Below are positions 17,543-25,879 of a DNA stretch of 64,000 bases, one piece after another (position 1 is the stretch's first letter; each line of letters opens with the position of its first letter). The stretch is from CAVWXT01 sp963759115 (GTDB lineage: Bacteria; Planctomycetota; Planctomycetia; Pirellulales; Thermoguttaceae): contig CAVWXT010000001.1 in assembly GCA_963759115.1 (NCBI GenBank), positions 1,391,482-1,455,481 on the forward strand, read 5' to 3'. The notes beneath the pieces are model-generated. The model saw nothing but the letters and a program-made list of their open reading frames with translations. It searched no databases and was not told where the DNA came from. The position numbers and the translations under genes are program-made.

Positions 17543-17779
17543 ATGAAGAAAGCTACGCACGCTCCTTCGCACTTCGTCGTCTGCATCAAGAATGCCGGCT
17601 ACCCGGCCTCCCTGGAGTTGCACAAGATTTACCGAGTGCTTCCCGACAAGGACGCCGCCGAGGACGGCGACATCAGGGTCGTAGACGAAAGCGGCGAGGA
17701 CTACCTCTATCCCGCGGCGTTCTTCGCGCCGATCAAGGTGCCGGTCGCAGTCGAAAAGTCGCTGCTTTGCTCAGAGTGA
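17543..17779 (+). CDS. Small conserved SH3-like protein of unknown function
   Basis: 78 residues from ATG 17543: FVVCIKNAGYPASLELHKIYRVLPD..DESGEDYLYPAAFF. Predicted all-beta and SH3-like. It follows the 17305 gene by 4 bp. Such proteins are widespread in bacteria and uncharacterised. Confidence 0.65.
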   Translation: MKKATHAPSHFVVCIKNAGYPASLELHKIYRVLPDKDAAEDGDIRVVDESGEDYLYPAAFFAPIKVPVAVEKSLLCSE

Positions 17780-17933
17780 CCGAAGCCCAATAGAATTACT
17801 CGCACTTGTCCCGGCCAGCGCCGGCTTCTTCTTTCGGCAAGGTTTCAGACCCTGTGCCAACGAGCCTTTGGGCGTCTGGGCCGTCGAGGTCCAGTTTCGG
17901 CGTCGCCTGCTTGATGCGTTTTTCCACTTGCTT

Positions 17934-17992
17934 GGGAGAGAAAAGGGGATAAGTCCCATTACGCGGATATTGGACTTATCCCCTTTTCTCCC
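17934..17992. repeat. Intergenic GGGGATAAGTCC palindrome
   Basis: Arms GAAAAGGGGATAAGTCC and GGACTTATCCCCTTTTCTCC (17937-17956, 17973-17992) form a compact hairpin. It is the only member of the GGGGACAGTCCC-like family here that lies outside a gene, and its loop is short. Confidence 0.8.
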
Positions 17993-18052
17993 GAGTATGG
18001 AGTTGTCAATCTTGATACGTAATGGTGTAACAGTTCACGGAGGTCTTGCCCT

Positions 18053-19144
18053 TTACTGTTCCTTCCTGTACGGCGTCCCGGTGATGGTCTGGTGCATCGC
18101 CCAGAAGTTGTCCAGCGGGGTGTCAAGTTGGACGTGATGCGTCGGGCCGATAATGAGTCCGCCGCCTTTGCCGATGGTGTCCAGGCGCGCCAGAACTTCC
18201 CGGCGCACGTCGTCGGGCGTGCCGAAGGGCAGCGTGTGTTGCTCGTCGATCGAACCCCAGAAACACAGTCTGTCGCCGTACCGTTTCTTAAGCGCTGCCG
18301 GATCCATCGAGGCCGGTTGGATCGGATTGAGCACGTCCAGGCCGACTTCGATCATGTCGGGGATAATCGGTTCGATGGCGCCGTCCGAGTGGTACATGAT
18401 CTTTACACGCGGGTTCAGACGTTTCAACTCGCTGAAGTATTCGGCCCACATCGGCTTGAAAACTTTGCGCCATAACGCCGGCGAGATGGCCATCCCCTTC
18501 TGCGCACCGACGTCGTCGCCAACCCAAATCGCGTCCACGCCCATCTCGGCCAGTTTTTGGGCCGCGGTCAGATGATAGCGATAGGGAATGTCCAGGATGG
18601 CCTGGGCCAGATCGGGGGCCGTTACCAAGTCCATCAGCAACGTCTCCAGTCCGCGCAGCGCCCACGCCGTCTCGAAAATCGTCGTCACCGTCACGCCGAC
18701 AATGAAGTATTCCTGCCCGTAGTTCCTGATCAGGTGCGCGGCGTCCTCGTATAACTCGGGACGGTTCGGGTCGGGCGGCCGGTACGTGGAAATGGCGTCG
18801 GCGTCGGCCAACGGGTGGCCGGTGATTTCGGTGTAGGCCCCTTTGCCGAACGGCGTGGCGTACTGGGTGGGACGCCAGCCGACGCCCCATTCATCCGTGT
18901 ACGGTTCTTGCGATTGGTAGTAACAATTGGCCCAGCCGACGCTGGTCAGCAGCAGGTCCTCGTCCAAGGCGCGTTCGAGGTCGTAGGTGTTGCCGCCGCC
19001 ATGCGGGTTATGGCCTTTTTGATCGGTCAGCTTCATGTCCGCGCGCAGACGGACGGCGAACTCCGGCGTAAAGCTGATTTGCATGGGGCAACGGTCGGGC
19101 GCCTCGTGATCGAGCGCCGTCAAGACGCGATCGCGGTGTTTCAT
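18053..19144 (-). CDS. Uroporphyrinogen decarboxylase (URO-D) family protein
   Basis: 363 residues, TIM-barrel URO-D superfamily: MKHRDRVLTALDHEAPDRCP, a central GVDAIWVGDDVGAQKG, MYHSDGAIEPIIPDMIEVG, and GGLIIGPTHHVQLDTP. It lacks the strongly conserved Arg-rich N-terminal loop of true HemE and belongs to the diverse methyltransferase-like paralogs that planctomycetes carry in many copies. It probably acts as a corrinoid-type methyl transfer or demethylation enzyme; the substrate is unknown. It lies downstream of the GH4 gene on the same strand. Confidence 0.85.
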   Translation of the reverse strand: MKHRDRVLTALDHEAPDRCPMQISFTPEFAVRLRADMKLTDQKGHNPHGGGNTYDLERALDEDLLLTSVGWANCYYQSQEPYTDEWGVGWRPTQYATPFGKGAYTEITGHPLADADAISTYRPPDPNRPELYEDAAHLIRNYGQEYFIVGVTVTTIFETAWALRGLETLLMDLVTAPDLAQAILDIPYRYHLTAAQKLAEMGVDAIWVGDDVGAQKGMAISPALWRKVFKPMWAEYFSELKRLNPRVKIMYHSDGAIEPIIPDMIEVGLDVLNPIQPASMDPAALKKRYGDRLCFWGSIDEQHTLPFGTPDDVRREVLARLDTIGKGGGLIIGPTHHVQLDTPLDNFWAMHQTITGTPYRKEQ

Positions 19145-19205
19145 CGCAAGCCAATATCGCTCCGGGCCGGTTTGGGCTAAGAAGCTGTTTCAGAACTGGT
19201 CATGT

Positions 19206-19270
19206 TGGGATGGCAGTTGCACTGCCATCCCTATTTTCGTGCGGTAGGGTGGCAGTTCAACTGCCACCCC
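19206..19270. repeat. Two tandem GGCAGTT palindromes
   Basis: Palindromes at 19206-19231 (GGATGGCAGTTGCACTGCC..) and 19248-19270 (GGTGGCAGTTCAACTGCC..). The second overlaps the 3' end of the GH4 gene and supplies its stop codon (19257-19259). Confidence 0.85.
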
Positions 19271-20648
19271 AACAGGCGAGTGGGCCTATGCGAAACGGGT
19301 TCTCGTACTGCCGGCTGTAGGCGAGCATGTCCTCCAAGAGCGCCTCGGCCACCGTGGCGCTGCGAATGAAGGGATCCATCAACAGCGCCTGGAGCGCCAG
19401 TTCCTTGGAACCCGTGGCCGCGGCGTCGGCCACGAGGTTGGTGATCGAGCCGATGAGCTGGCAGTAGGGCGCGACCGCCGCCGGCAGCGGGCCGTACTGC
19501 ACCGCCTTGGGGCCGTCGGGACCAACGACCGCCGGGACCTCGACCACGATGTCGTCCGACAGGTTGGAGATCGCGCCCCGGTTCAGCAGATTCAGCGCGG
19601 GAAAGTACTTCTGGCCGGCGGTCATCAGGGAGCGCGCGATCTGCACGCTCATCCAACCGATCCGGCGCTGCGACACGTATTTCCGGATCGCCGCGGGCGA
19701 TTCGTATTTTGCCACAAGGGCCTCCCAGTCATTCGCCATGAGGCCTCCGAACCACTTGTCCACCGGATAGGGCTTCAGGCCGCATCGCTCTGCCGTCGGC
19801 GGATCAATGAACCAAAGGTAGTCGCCGACGTGGTTGTCGGCCGGCGAACAGACGAACCCGAGCAGCTTCGAGGCCTCGAAGATGAAGCGGTATCCCGCGG
19901 GGAATTGGTCCGCCCGAGTGCGACGGATGGTTTCTCTCACCAGAGGGTACAGGTCTTCTCCGGTAGCCGCGCTACGGATGTCCGTCACCCATTCCAGGTG
20001 GTTGATGCCAGCCAGCAAGATATCCACTGTGCCCGAGGGCACCATGAACTCGCGTTCGATCGGGTCGGCGTCGCGCCCCCGGCCGCGCTGGTCCATGCCC
20101 AACAGTTGCTCGATGGCCATCTGGATCATTTCGTGGCCATTGCAGTAACCCACCCACTTCACATGGGAGTGCCTTTCCAGTGCGGCCACGATGCGCGAGA
20201 GGGGGTTGTTGTCGAGAATGGCCCAGGCGGCGGGGCACAAGGCTTCCATGTCGGCCGCGATGTCGAGCATGACCGGGACATGGCGAATGCTGAAATTCAA
20301 CCCCGGCGCCCCGACCGTATAGGCCTCGTACGGGTTGATGCCGTGCTTGTTGCACAGCTCGAACTCCTTTTTCCAAGCCTCCTTGGAGTTCACCGCGAGA
20401 AAGCAATAAACGAAGTCGGCGCCGGGTAGCGCCGCCCTCCGATCCGTGTGCCCTTCCACAGCCAGATCGAATTGGAATTCCCGATTGATTCGGTTCACCA
20501 GTTCCACCTCATGTTTGAGGCGGTCCGGTTTCCGGTCCACCAGCGCGAGCGTGCCTCCCTTGAACTCCTCGAACTTGAAGAGTTCCTGCAAGAAGAACTC
20601 CGTGAACTGGCTTCCCGATCCGATCACCACGATTTTTCTTTTTGTCAT
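19257..20648 (-). CDS. Glycoside hydrolase family 4 protein
   Basis: 463 residues. GH4 enzymes cleave alpha- or beta-glycosides by an NAD+ and Mn2+-dependent redox-elimination mechanism. The N-terminal dinucleotide loop is IGSGSQFTEFFLQEL. The metal-ligand Cys lies in WVGYCNGHEM and the His in AGINHLEW; NNPLSRI matches the family NP motif. Sugar specificity cannot be read from the sequence. The last codons (ACWGGS) and the stop come from a palindromic repeat, so the C-terminus has been altered. It precedes the URO-D gene. Confidence 0.88.
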   Translation of the reverse strand: MTKRKIVVIGSGSQFTEFFLQELFKFEEFKGGTLALVDRKPDRLKHEVELVNRINREFQFDLAVEGHTDRRAALPGADFVYCFLAVNSKEAWKKEFELCNKHGINPYEAYTVGAPGLNFSIRHVPVMLDIAADMEALCPAAWAILDNNPLSRIVAALERHSHVKWVGYCNGHEMIQMAIEQLLGMDQRGRGRDADPIEREFMVPSGTVDILLAGINHLEWVTDIRSAATGEDLYPLVRETIRRTRADQFPAGYRFIFEASKLLGFVCSPADNHVGDYLWFIDPPTAERCGLKPYPVDKWFGGLMANDWEALVAKYESPAAIRKYVSQRRIGWMSVQIARSLMTAGQKYFPALNLLNRGAISNLSDDIVVEVPAVVGPDGPKAVQYGPLPAAVAPYCQLIGSITNLVADAAATGSKELALQALLMDPFIRSATVAEALLEDMLAYSRQYENPFRIGPLACWGGS

Positions 20649-20827
20649 CAGGTCTCCTTTTTCGCGCTGACGCTCGTAAGCCCCCCTTTGCCGACCCAGA
20701 TTGCAGCAGCGCCATCGTATACTGCGTTTGGGGTGGCGTCAATCGGCCGCACTAGCATCTTTTTGCCCTGTCACGGCCGGATGAGATCGTAGAGGGCTGT
20801 CGGACCAAGGGTGAATGATTCATCAAT

Positions 20828-21238
20828 TTGAGCCTCGTTCTCAGTCAGACTCAGGAGGTGCATGAAGAGATCGACTTGTTACTGGATCGGCTCCGCCGCG
20901 TAAGCCGCGAGCAAGCCAAAGCAGGGCTGCCGGCGTTGAAGCCGCGGCCCAGAACAGAAGGCGAGGCCGGCCGCGCCAGAGGCTTTGGCGGCGCGGGCGG
21001 CATGGGCGGCGGAATGATGGGCGGCATGGGCGGTGGCATGGGGGCGTTCGGCGGCGCACAGGTCAATCCGGTCCGCGGCTCAGCCAGTGCCGCGCCCGCT
21101 GCCGCGCAACAGACCGATCTATTGCAAGGCGTCCGTGGCATCAATAAGAGCAACCAGGGCAAGCAGTCCGAAAGCTTGCAGAAGATGTACGATAGCGGCA
21201 AGGGCAAGAAGGGCGTCGGCGCCGGCGGGGCATTCTGA
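20828..21238 (+). pseudogene. Likely C-terminal remnant of a larger planctomycete protein
   Basis: 136 codons from a TTG with no clear RBS. The first part, VLSQTQEVHEEIDLLLDRLRRV, resembles the terminal segment of large planctomycete proteins that end in a QTQ-x-VH-x-x-I motif. A Gly/Met-rich stretch (GGMGGGMMGGMGGG) and a basic tail follow. Without the upstream domain it looks like the leftover of a deletion. It could instead be a small real protein; confidence is low. Confidence 0.4.
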
Positions 21239-21346
21239 CGATCCCGCGCAACACGGGCGACGGATCGCCGGGCCACCAACGCAAAAAGGCAGTGCCGGCG
21301 CTCCGGCACTGCCCACCCTCGATTCCTCGCTCCTCACTCTTCTCGC

Positions 21347-23023
21347 CTAGAAGTTGTAGGTCAGCCCGAGGAACGCTCCGTGCAACACGAGGCTGCTGGA
21401 GTGTTCCACGTGTTGGAGCGAGGGCACGTCGCAGATGTACTGCGGGAACTGATCTTCGGCCAATCCGACGCCGGTGACGGCCACCACGCGGTAGCCCGCC
21501 CGCAAGCTCCAGTTCCGCGCGAACTGCCAGTCGGCGCCCACGTCGATCTGGGTCAGGAAGGAGACGGCATTCCCGGTCCCGTGGATCGGATAGTAGGTCC
21601 CGTACGGCGTGCTCTGGCCGTTGGTGACGTGGTTGCCGAGTTGTGCCTCGAACGTGCTGTCGATGAAGTTATTGTAGATGCCGACCTTGGGCGAGATGAA
21701 CACCCGCACGCCGCCGCAGAGATTGTAGGCGGCGTCGAAGCCGAACTGGGCGCCCACCAGATTGTTGGTGACGTTGTCGCTCAAGTAGGCGTCGAAGATA
21801 TCGCCGGGTGAACAGCCGGGCATCACCGAGTCGAACACCAGCGACTCCTGGAAGCGGAAGTAGCGGACGCCCACCGACCAGCCGATGTCCCACGGCGAGT
21901 CGCAGCCCCAGGCCAACTGTTCGTGGATCAAGTTGACTTCCACGTTGTGGAACTCGTCCCGCCGCGTCAGGGTCTGCTCTCCGGCGCCCTGGAACCAGAT
22001 GTTGGCGTCTTGCGTGGCGCCGCCGGGGACGTTGAACGTGATGTTATCGACGTTCAGAACCGTGTTGGTCGTATCGGGGGCGAACGACGTGCTGCGGAAG
22101 CCCGTGAACGCCTCGGTGGTCCAGTAGGTCGCTTCCACGGCAAACGGCACGCCGCAGTAGCAGAAGCGGCGGCCGAACTGCACTTCACCGCCCCACTGCC
22201 AGCGCATCTCGAACTGGGCATTGCCGCCCTGTGCCTTCTCATCGGTGCTCTGGTAGCTGGTCCACAGGCTACGTCCCTCGCTGCGGCCCAGCACCAGCGC
22301 CGAGACGGAGGCGTACCAAGGGCAGCAGCGTTGGCCGCAACAGCCGTCGTAGCCGCAGCCCTCGGAGTTCGGTCCGCAGGCGGCCTGCTCGAAGCGGCCC
22401 AGCGCGCCGCGGTACGGTCCGCACGAGCCGCAACCATCCGTGTTGTTGCCGTAGCCGTCCGGTTCGGCCAGCATCTGGTTCATCACGTTCGAGGATTGCG
22501 GCGCAGGATTGTCGTTCGGCAAGGGCGAGGCCGTGGGCGGCGGGGCGGCGGGCACTCCCGGCGGCGCCGGAGTCGGCTGGTTCATCGCCGACTGGTCGAT
22601 GGCGGCCGTCCGCACCGGGGGCCGGGTGTTGGGGCCAGGATACCGGTACTGTGCCCCCGGCTGGTAAGGCTGATACATGGCCGTTGCCGCCGGCTGAGCC
22701 GGGTAGCGATACTGTGGCTGCGGCTGCGCCGGATAGCGATATTGCGGCTGCGGCGGGTCGCGATATTGCGGCTGCGGCGGGTCGCGATATTGCGGCTGAG
22801 GGGGATAGTAGGCCGAGGCCGGCGCCGGTTGGGCCGCGGGCACCGGTTGGACGATGGGCGCCGCAGTGTTCGGATAGGCGGCCGTCGCAGCGGAGCTTTG
22901 CTCCGCGTATTGTTGCGGCAGACGCAGCATTTCCGGCGAGCCATAGAGCCCGTTCTGGGCCCATGCCACCGATCCGCTACACGCCGCCAAAGACGCACAT
23001 AAGGTAATGTGGAAAAGCCTCAT
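21347..23023 (-). CDS. BBP7 family outer membrane beta-barrel protein
   Basis: 558 residues from the ATG at 23023. Signal peptide (LFHITLCASLAACSGSVAWA). Then a Pro/Gln/Tyr repeat region (about residues 90-130, unit PQPQYRDP or PQPQYRYPA), a Cys-rich patch (GCGSCGPYRG, GCGYDGCCGQRCC), and a C-terminal beta-barrel ending in GAFLGLTYNF with a terminal Phe, as outer membrane proteins do. BBP7-type barrels are characteristic of planctomycetes and multiplied in their genomes; the function is unknown. The repeat region may span the periplasm or bind the wall. Confidence 0.9.
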   Translation of the reverse strand: MRLFHITLCASLAACSGSVAWAQNGLYGSPEMLRLPQQYAEQSSAATAAYPNTAAPIVQPVPAAQPAPASAYYPPQPQYRDPPQPQYRDPPQPQYRYPAQPQPQYRYPAQPAATAMYQPYQPGAQYRYPGPNTRPPVRTAAIDQSAMNQPTPAPPGVPAAPPPTASPLPNDNPAPQSSNVMNQMLAEPDGYGNNTDGCGSCGPYRGALGRFEQAACGPNSEGCGYDGCCGQRCCPWYASVSALVLGRSEGRSLWTSYQSTDEKAQGGNAQFEMRWQWGGEVQFGRRFCYCGVPFAVEATYWTTEAFTGFRSTSFAPDTTNTVLNVDNITFNVPGGATQDANIWFQGAGEQTLTRRDEFHNVEVNLIHEQLAWGCDSPWDIGWSVGVRYFRFQESLVFDSVMPGCSPGDIFDAYLSDNVTNNLVGAQFGFDAAYNLCGGVRVFISPKVGIYNNFIDSTFEAQLGNHVTNGQSTPYGTYYPIHGTGNAVSFLTQIDVGADWQFARNWSLRAGYRVVAVTGVGLAEDQFPQYICDVPSLQHVEHSSSLVLHGAFLGLTYNF

Positions 23024-23397
23024 GTCAGACTCCTTTCCGCGCAATCGGGTCAGTCCGTCTTACTCGTTACAGCCATCGTCGCGGCACACGACGCGGATTT
23101 GAGGAAACCAACGCTCGATGGGCCTTTTCTCAATGATGTGGCGCATCAATCGGCACCACCGGCGCGACCCCCAAAAGCGCGTCTCCGGCCGTATCGCGGT
23201 TTCTCGGCATAATCGGCAGAACCGTGCTCTTGCGACGGCTGCGGACGGCAAGAAAGGGAGGACGGGAATAGTCTGCCAAGAAGGCCGGAAATGCCGAATG
23301 TGACGGCCCTGACGAGGAACGCCGGGCATCAAGCCGCGACGGGCGCGGCCGCCAGAGATCGCCGCCGGACGCAGCGTTGCGTTCGACCCCGCCGGTG
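23024..23397. other. Intergenic region, no gene found
   Basis: 374 bp upstream of the BBP7 gene and downstream of parA. Only out-of-frame readings are seen. No clear promoter, terminator or palindrome was identified, although the BBP7 promoter should lie here. Confidence 0.5.
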
Positions 23398-24280
23398 CTA
23401 CTTCCCGGCGTCTGGCCCTTCGCCGTTGGCCACAATTTCCGCCGCAAGCCGCTGATAGTCTTCCGCGCCGTGCGAGTCGGGCGCGTATTGGAAGATCGAC
23501 TTGCCGAAACTGGGGGCTTCGGCCAGACGCACGTTGCGGCGGATTCGCGTTTGGAAGGTCTGGGCGTTGGCCCAGGGGGTCGTCTGGCCGCGGGCGTTGC
23601 GGAAGAACGCGTCCACGTCCTGGCCCACCTCGGCCGCCAGCCGCGTGCCGCCATCGTACATGCAGAGGATCACACCGCTCAGCTTGAGTTTGTCGTTGAG
23701 GCGGGCGGCCACCAGATCGATGGTTTCCAGCAGCTTGCTCAGCCCGTGCAAGGCGAAGAAGTGCGGCTGCAAAGGGATGAACACTTCGCTCACCGCGGCC
23801 AGCGCGTTGAGCGTGAGGACGCCCAGCGAGGGCGGGCAATCGATCAAGAGATAGTCGACCGGCGGCGGATCGTCGCGAAGCTTGTCGCGGAGGGCGAAAA
23901 AAGGGGACAGGTCCAATTTGTGCGAAGCACCCTCTGGGCGGGCACCGACCGAAGGTTGGTCGCGGCAAATTGGACCTGTCCCCTTTTTTCGCAGTTCCAG
24001 TTCCGCCGCCGCCAGGTCCAAGCTCGACGGAACCATCCAGAGGTTTTCGGCCACCTGCCGGCAAACTTCGCCGACGCGCGTCGGGCCGGTCAACACGTGG
24101 TAGATTGAAAGCTCCTCCGGCTGCGCCTCGACGCCGAAATGCAGGGTGGCGTGGGCCTGCGGGTCGAGGTCCACCAGGCACACTGCGCAGCCCGGTGGCC
24201 GCCAACGCGGCGCTCAAATTCACGGCGGTAGTGGTTTTCCCCACCCCGCCTTTCTGATTCATGATGGCAATGGAGCGCAT
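23398..24280 (-). CDS. parA: ParA-family ATPase with in-frame palindromic insert (frameshifted near 24188)
   Basis: About 290 residues. Deviant Walker A at the start (MNQKGGVGKTTTAVNLSAAL), A' motif VCLVDLDPQAH, Walker B YLLIDCPPSLG, then IPLQPHFFALHGLSKLLETI and VRLAEAPSFGKSIFQY, all typical of chromosome-partitioning or positioning ParA/Soj proteins. One extra base near 24188 separates the first 32 residues from the rest. About 33 residues (GTGPICRDQ to LDLSPFFA) come from the palindrome 23894-23992, inserted between the second and third conserved regions. Last gene of a thyX-NTF2-parA unit. No parB is adjacent, which suggests an orphan ParA positioning protein. Confidence 0.88.
23894..23992. 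repeat. GGGGACAGGTCC palindrome inside parA
   Basis: Perfect 27-bp arms (23894-23920 and 23966-23992) around a 45-nt loop. Arms start GCGAAAAAAGGGGACAGG. In frame with parA. Confidence 0.95.
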
Positions 24281-24687
24281 CAGGTGCTCATCGATCGATG
24301 AAAGTGTACGTGCCGCCAGACGCCTTCTTCACGATGCCAGACGCGAGTCTCTTCGGCGCGGAGCGTGACCGGCTTGCCGAGGTCGTCGAGACGTTGCACC
24401 AGCCGCACGTAGCAGACCACCGCCACGTCGCCCAACAGCCGCACGTGCGGCGAGCAGACCGTGGTGTTGTGCGGGCCGGCGACGCCGCCCTGCTCGAAGT
24501 AGAAGTTGTGGAACGCCATTCCTTCGACCCACTGTCCGCGCGATTCCGGCTCGAAGGCCGTCAGCGTCGGATCGCACAACTGCGAGTAGGTCTCCCAGTC
24601 GCCTTCCGTGATGCTCAACAGGAGCCTCTCGTTGAGGTCGAGCACGTGCTCGATGGTCGACTGCTCGTCATTCGGGGGATCGTTCAT
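24280..24687 (-). CDS. NTF2-like protein (CaMKII association domain / DUF4440)
   Basis: 135 residues, NTF2-like cone fold: EHVLDLNERLLLSITEGDWETYSQLCDPTLTAFEPES, a middle AGPHNTTVCSPHVRLLGDVAVVCY, and a terminal WHREEGVWRHVHFHRS. Members self-associate or bind small molecules; here the role is unknown. Its stop overlaps the parA start (ATGA), and its 5' end overlaps thyX by 20 bp, so it is translationally coupled to both. Confidence 0.8.
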   Translation of the reverse strand: MNDPPNDEQSTIEHVLDLNERLLLSITEGDWETYSQLCDPTLTAFEPESRGQWVEGMAFHNFYFEQGGVAGPHNTTVCSPHVRLLGDVAVVCYVRLVQRLDDLGKPVTLRAEETRVWHREEGVWRHVHFHRSMST

Positions 24688-25579
24688 GATTCTCGGGTCC
24701 TTTGCGTAAGAGGGCCAAGCGGGCCAGTTTGTCGCGGCATTCGTCGCGCTCGCGGCAGCGGCTCAGCCCGGCCCAGGCCGGATCGCCAGCGACCAGAAAC
24801 TCCTCCTCGGTGGCCGGCAGCCGTCGGGCGGCCACCAGCCGAGCGATGACCTCGCGGTCAAGCCGGCTCAATTGTACCGCTTCCAGACGGTAATCGACAA
24901 ATGCCTCCCAAACCAGGGGGAACAACGGTCGGACAATCTCGTGGCCGATCGCGTGGGCGTACTGGGCGATCTCCCACTGGGCCCGCGTGTCCAGCCGCAG
25001 TTCCAGGAAGTGCAGGAGGTTGTGCAGGTCGATCTTCCAGTAGGCCTCGGTGTAGGTCGAGAGCGGCAGGTCCTTGCGGGCCTGCTCCCGAGCGACGCCC
25101 AGATCAAGCCGGTGCTGGTACACCTGCCGCGCCTGCCGTTGCAGTTCCGCCTCGGCAGCCGAAAGCTCGGCGCCGGCCGCCGGATCGAGCGTCCCCTCGC
25201 TCCCTTGGCGATTGCTGGCGGCCTGCCGCCGCCACTCGGCCGGCGGAGTGGCCTGCGCGGCGTCGATGGCGATGGAATAGCGGGTGCTGGTCTCGTTGAT
25301 CGAGGCCATGCGGTGCCGAATCCACTGCCGCCAGCAATCCATCGGCACGTGCACCAGCAGTTTCACCTCGGCCATCTCGAACGGCGTGGTGTGCGCGTGC
25401 CGCATCAGGTAGCGGATCAGGGAGCGATCGTCGGAGACGTGGCGCGTGCCGGCCGCGTAGCTCACCCGCGCCGCCTGCACCACGGCCTGGTCGTCGCCCA
25501 TCACGTCGACCAGGCAGACGAAGCCCTGGTCGAGGACGGGAAACTTCTTCCAGCGGAGTTGATCGAAAAGGCTCGGCAC
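24668..25579 (-). CDS. thyX: FAD-dependent thymidylate synthase
   Basis: 303 residues. Makes dTMP from dUMP with methylene-THF, FAD and NADPH, the flavin alternative to ThyA. The ThyX motif is RHRMASINETSTRY; other family blocks are AARVSYAAGTR, IRYLMRHAHTTPFEMAEVKLLVHVPM, and LPLSTYTEAYWKIDLHNLLHFLELRLD. Longer than many ThyX proteins because of C-terminal additions after the catalytic core. Heads the operon with the NTF2-like gene and parA. Confidence 0.95.
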   Translation of the reverse strand: MPSLFDQLRWKKFPVLDQGFVCLVDVMGDDQAVVQAARVSYAAGTRHVSDDRSLIRYLMRHAHTTPFEMAEVKLLVHVPMDCWRQWIRHRMASINETSTRYSIAIDAAQATPPAEWRRQAASNRQGSEGTLDPAAGAELSAAEAELQRQARQVYQHRLDLGVAREQARKDLPLSTYTEAYWKIDLHNLLHFLELRLDTRAQWEIAQYAHAIGHEIVRPLFPLVWEAFVDYRLEAVQLSRLDREVIARLVAARRLPATEEEFLVAGDPAWAGLSRCRERDECRDKLARLALLRKGPENHERSPE

Positions 25580-25680
25580 GAATCGTTATTGGCTGAAGGA
25601 AGCGAGGAATTCTTGGATTATTCTCAGGGCTCGCCGATGGGAAGATACGTCGAGCGGGATTTCCATTGTGTGCCTTTTCT

Positions 25681-25879
25681 CTAGCCCAGGCGTTTACGCC
25701 TGTGGAAAGGAGGCTAACATACCGTTCCCTTTTTCTTTAGCCCCCTTCAGGGGGCGCGAAGGGTTGATTCTGAGCCAATTTCCGCCGATGAAACAATCAA
25801 CGCCCCCTGAAGGGGGCTTAAGGAAAAAGAAAATCTGAAGGATGCTCTCTCGTTCCACAGGCGTAAACGCCTGGGCTAG
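25681..25879. repeat. Nested inverted repeats abutting a group II intron
   Basis: The outer pair 25681-25705 and 25855-25879 is a perfect 25-bp match (CTAGCCCAGGCGTTTACG..). The inner pair 25729-25756 and 25801-25829 (AGCCCCCTTCAGGGGG) differs by an indel or so. Together they can fold into a long double hairpin. The same two families recur as a pair at 58095-58203. The intron's GTGCG starts at the last base of the outer arm. Confidence 0.9.
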
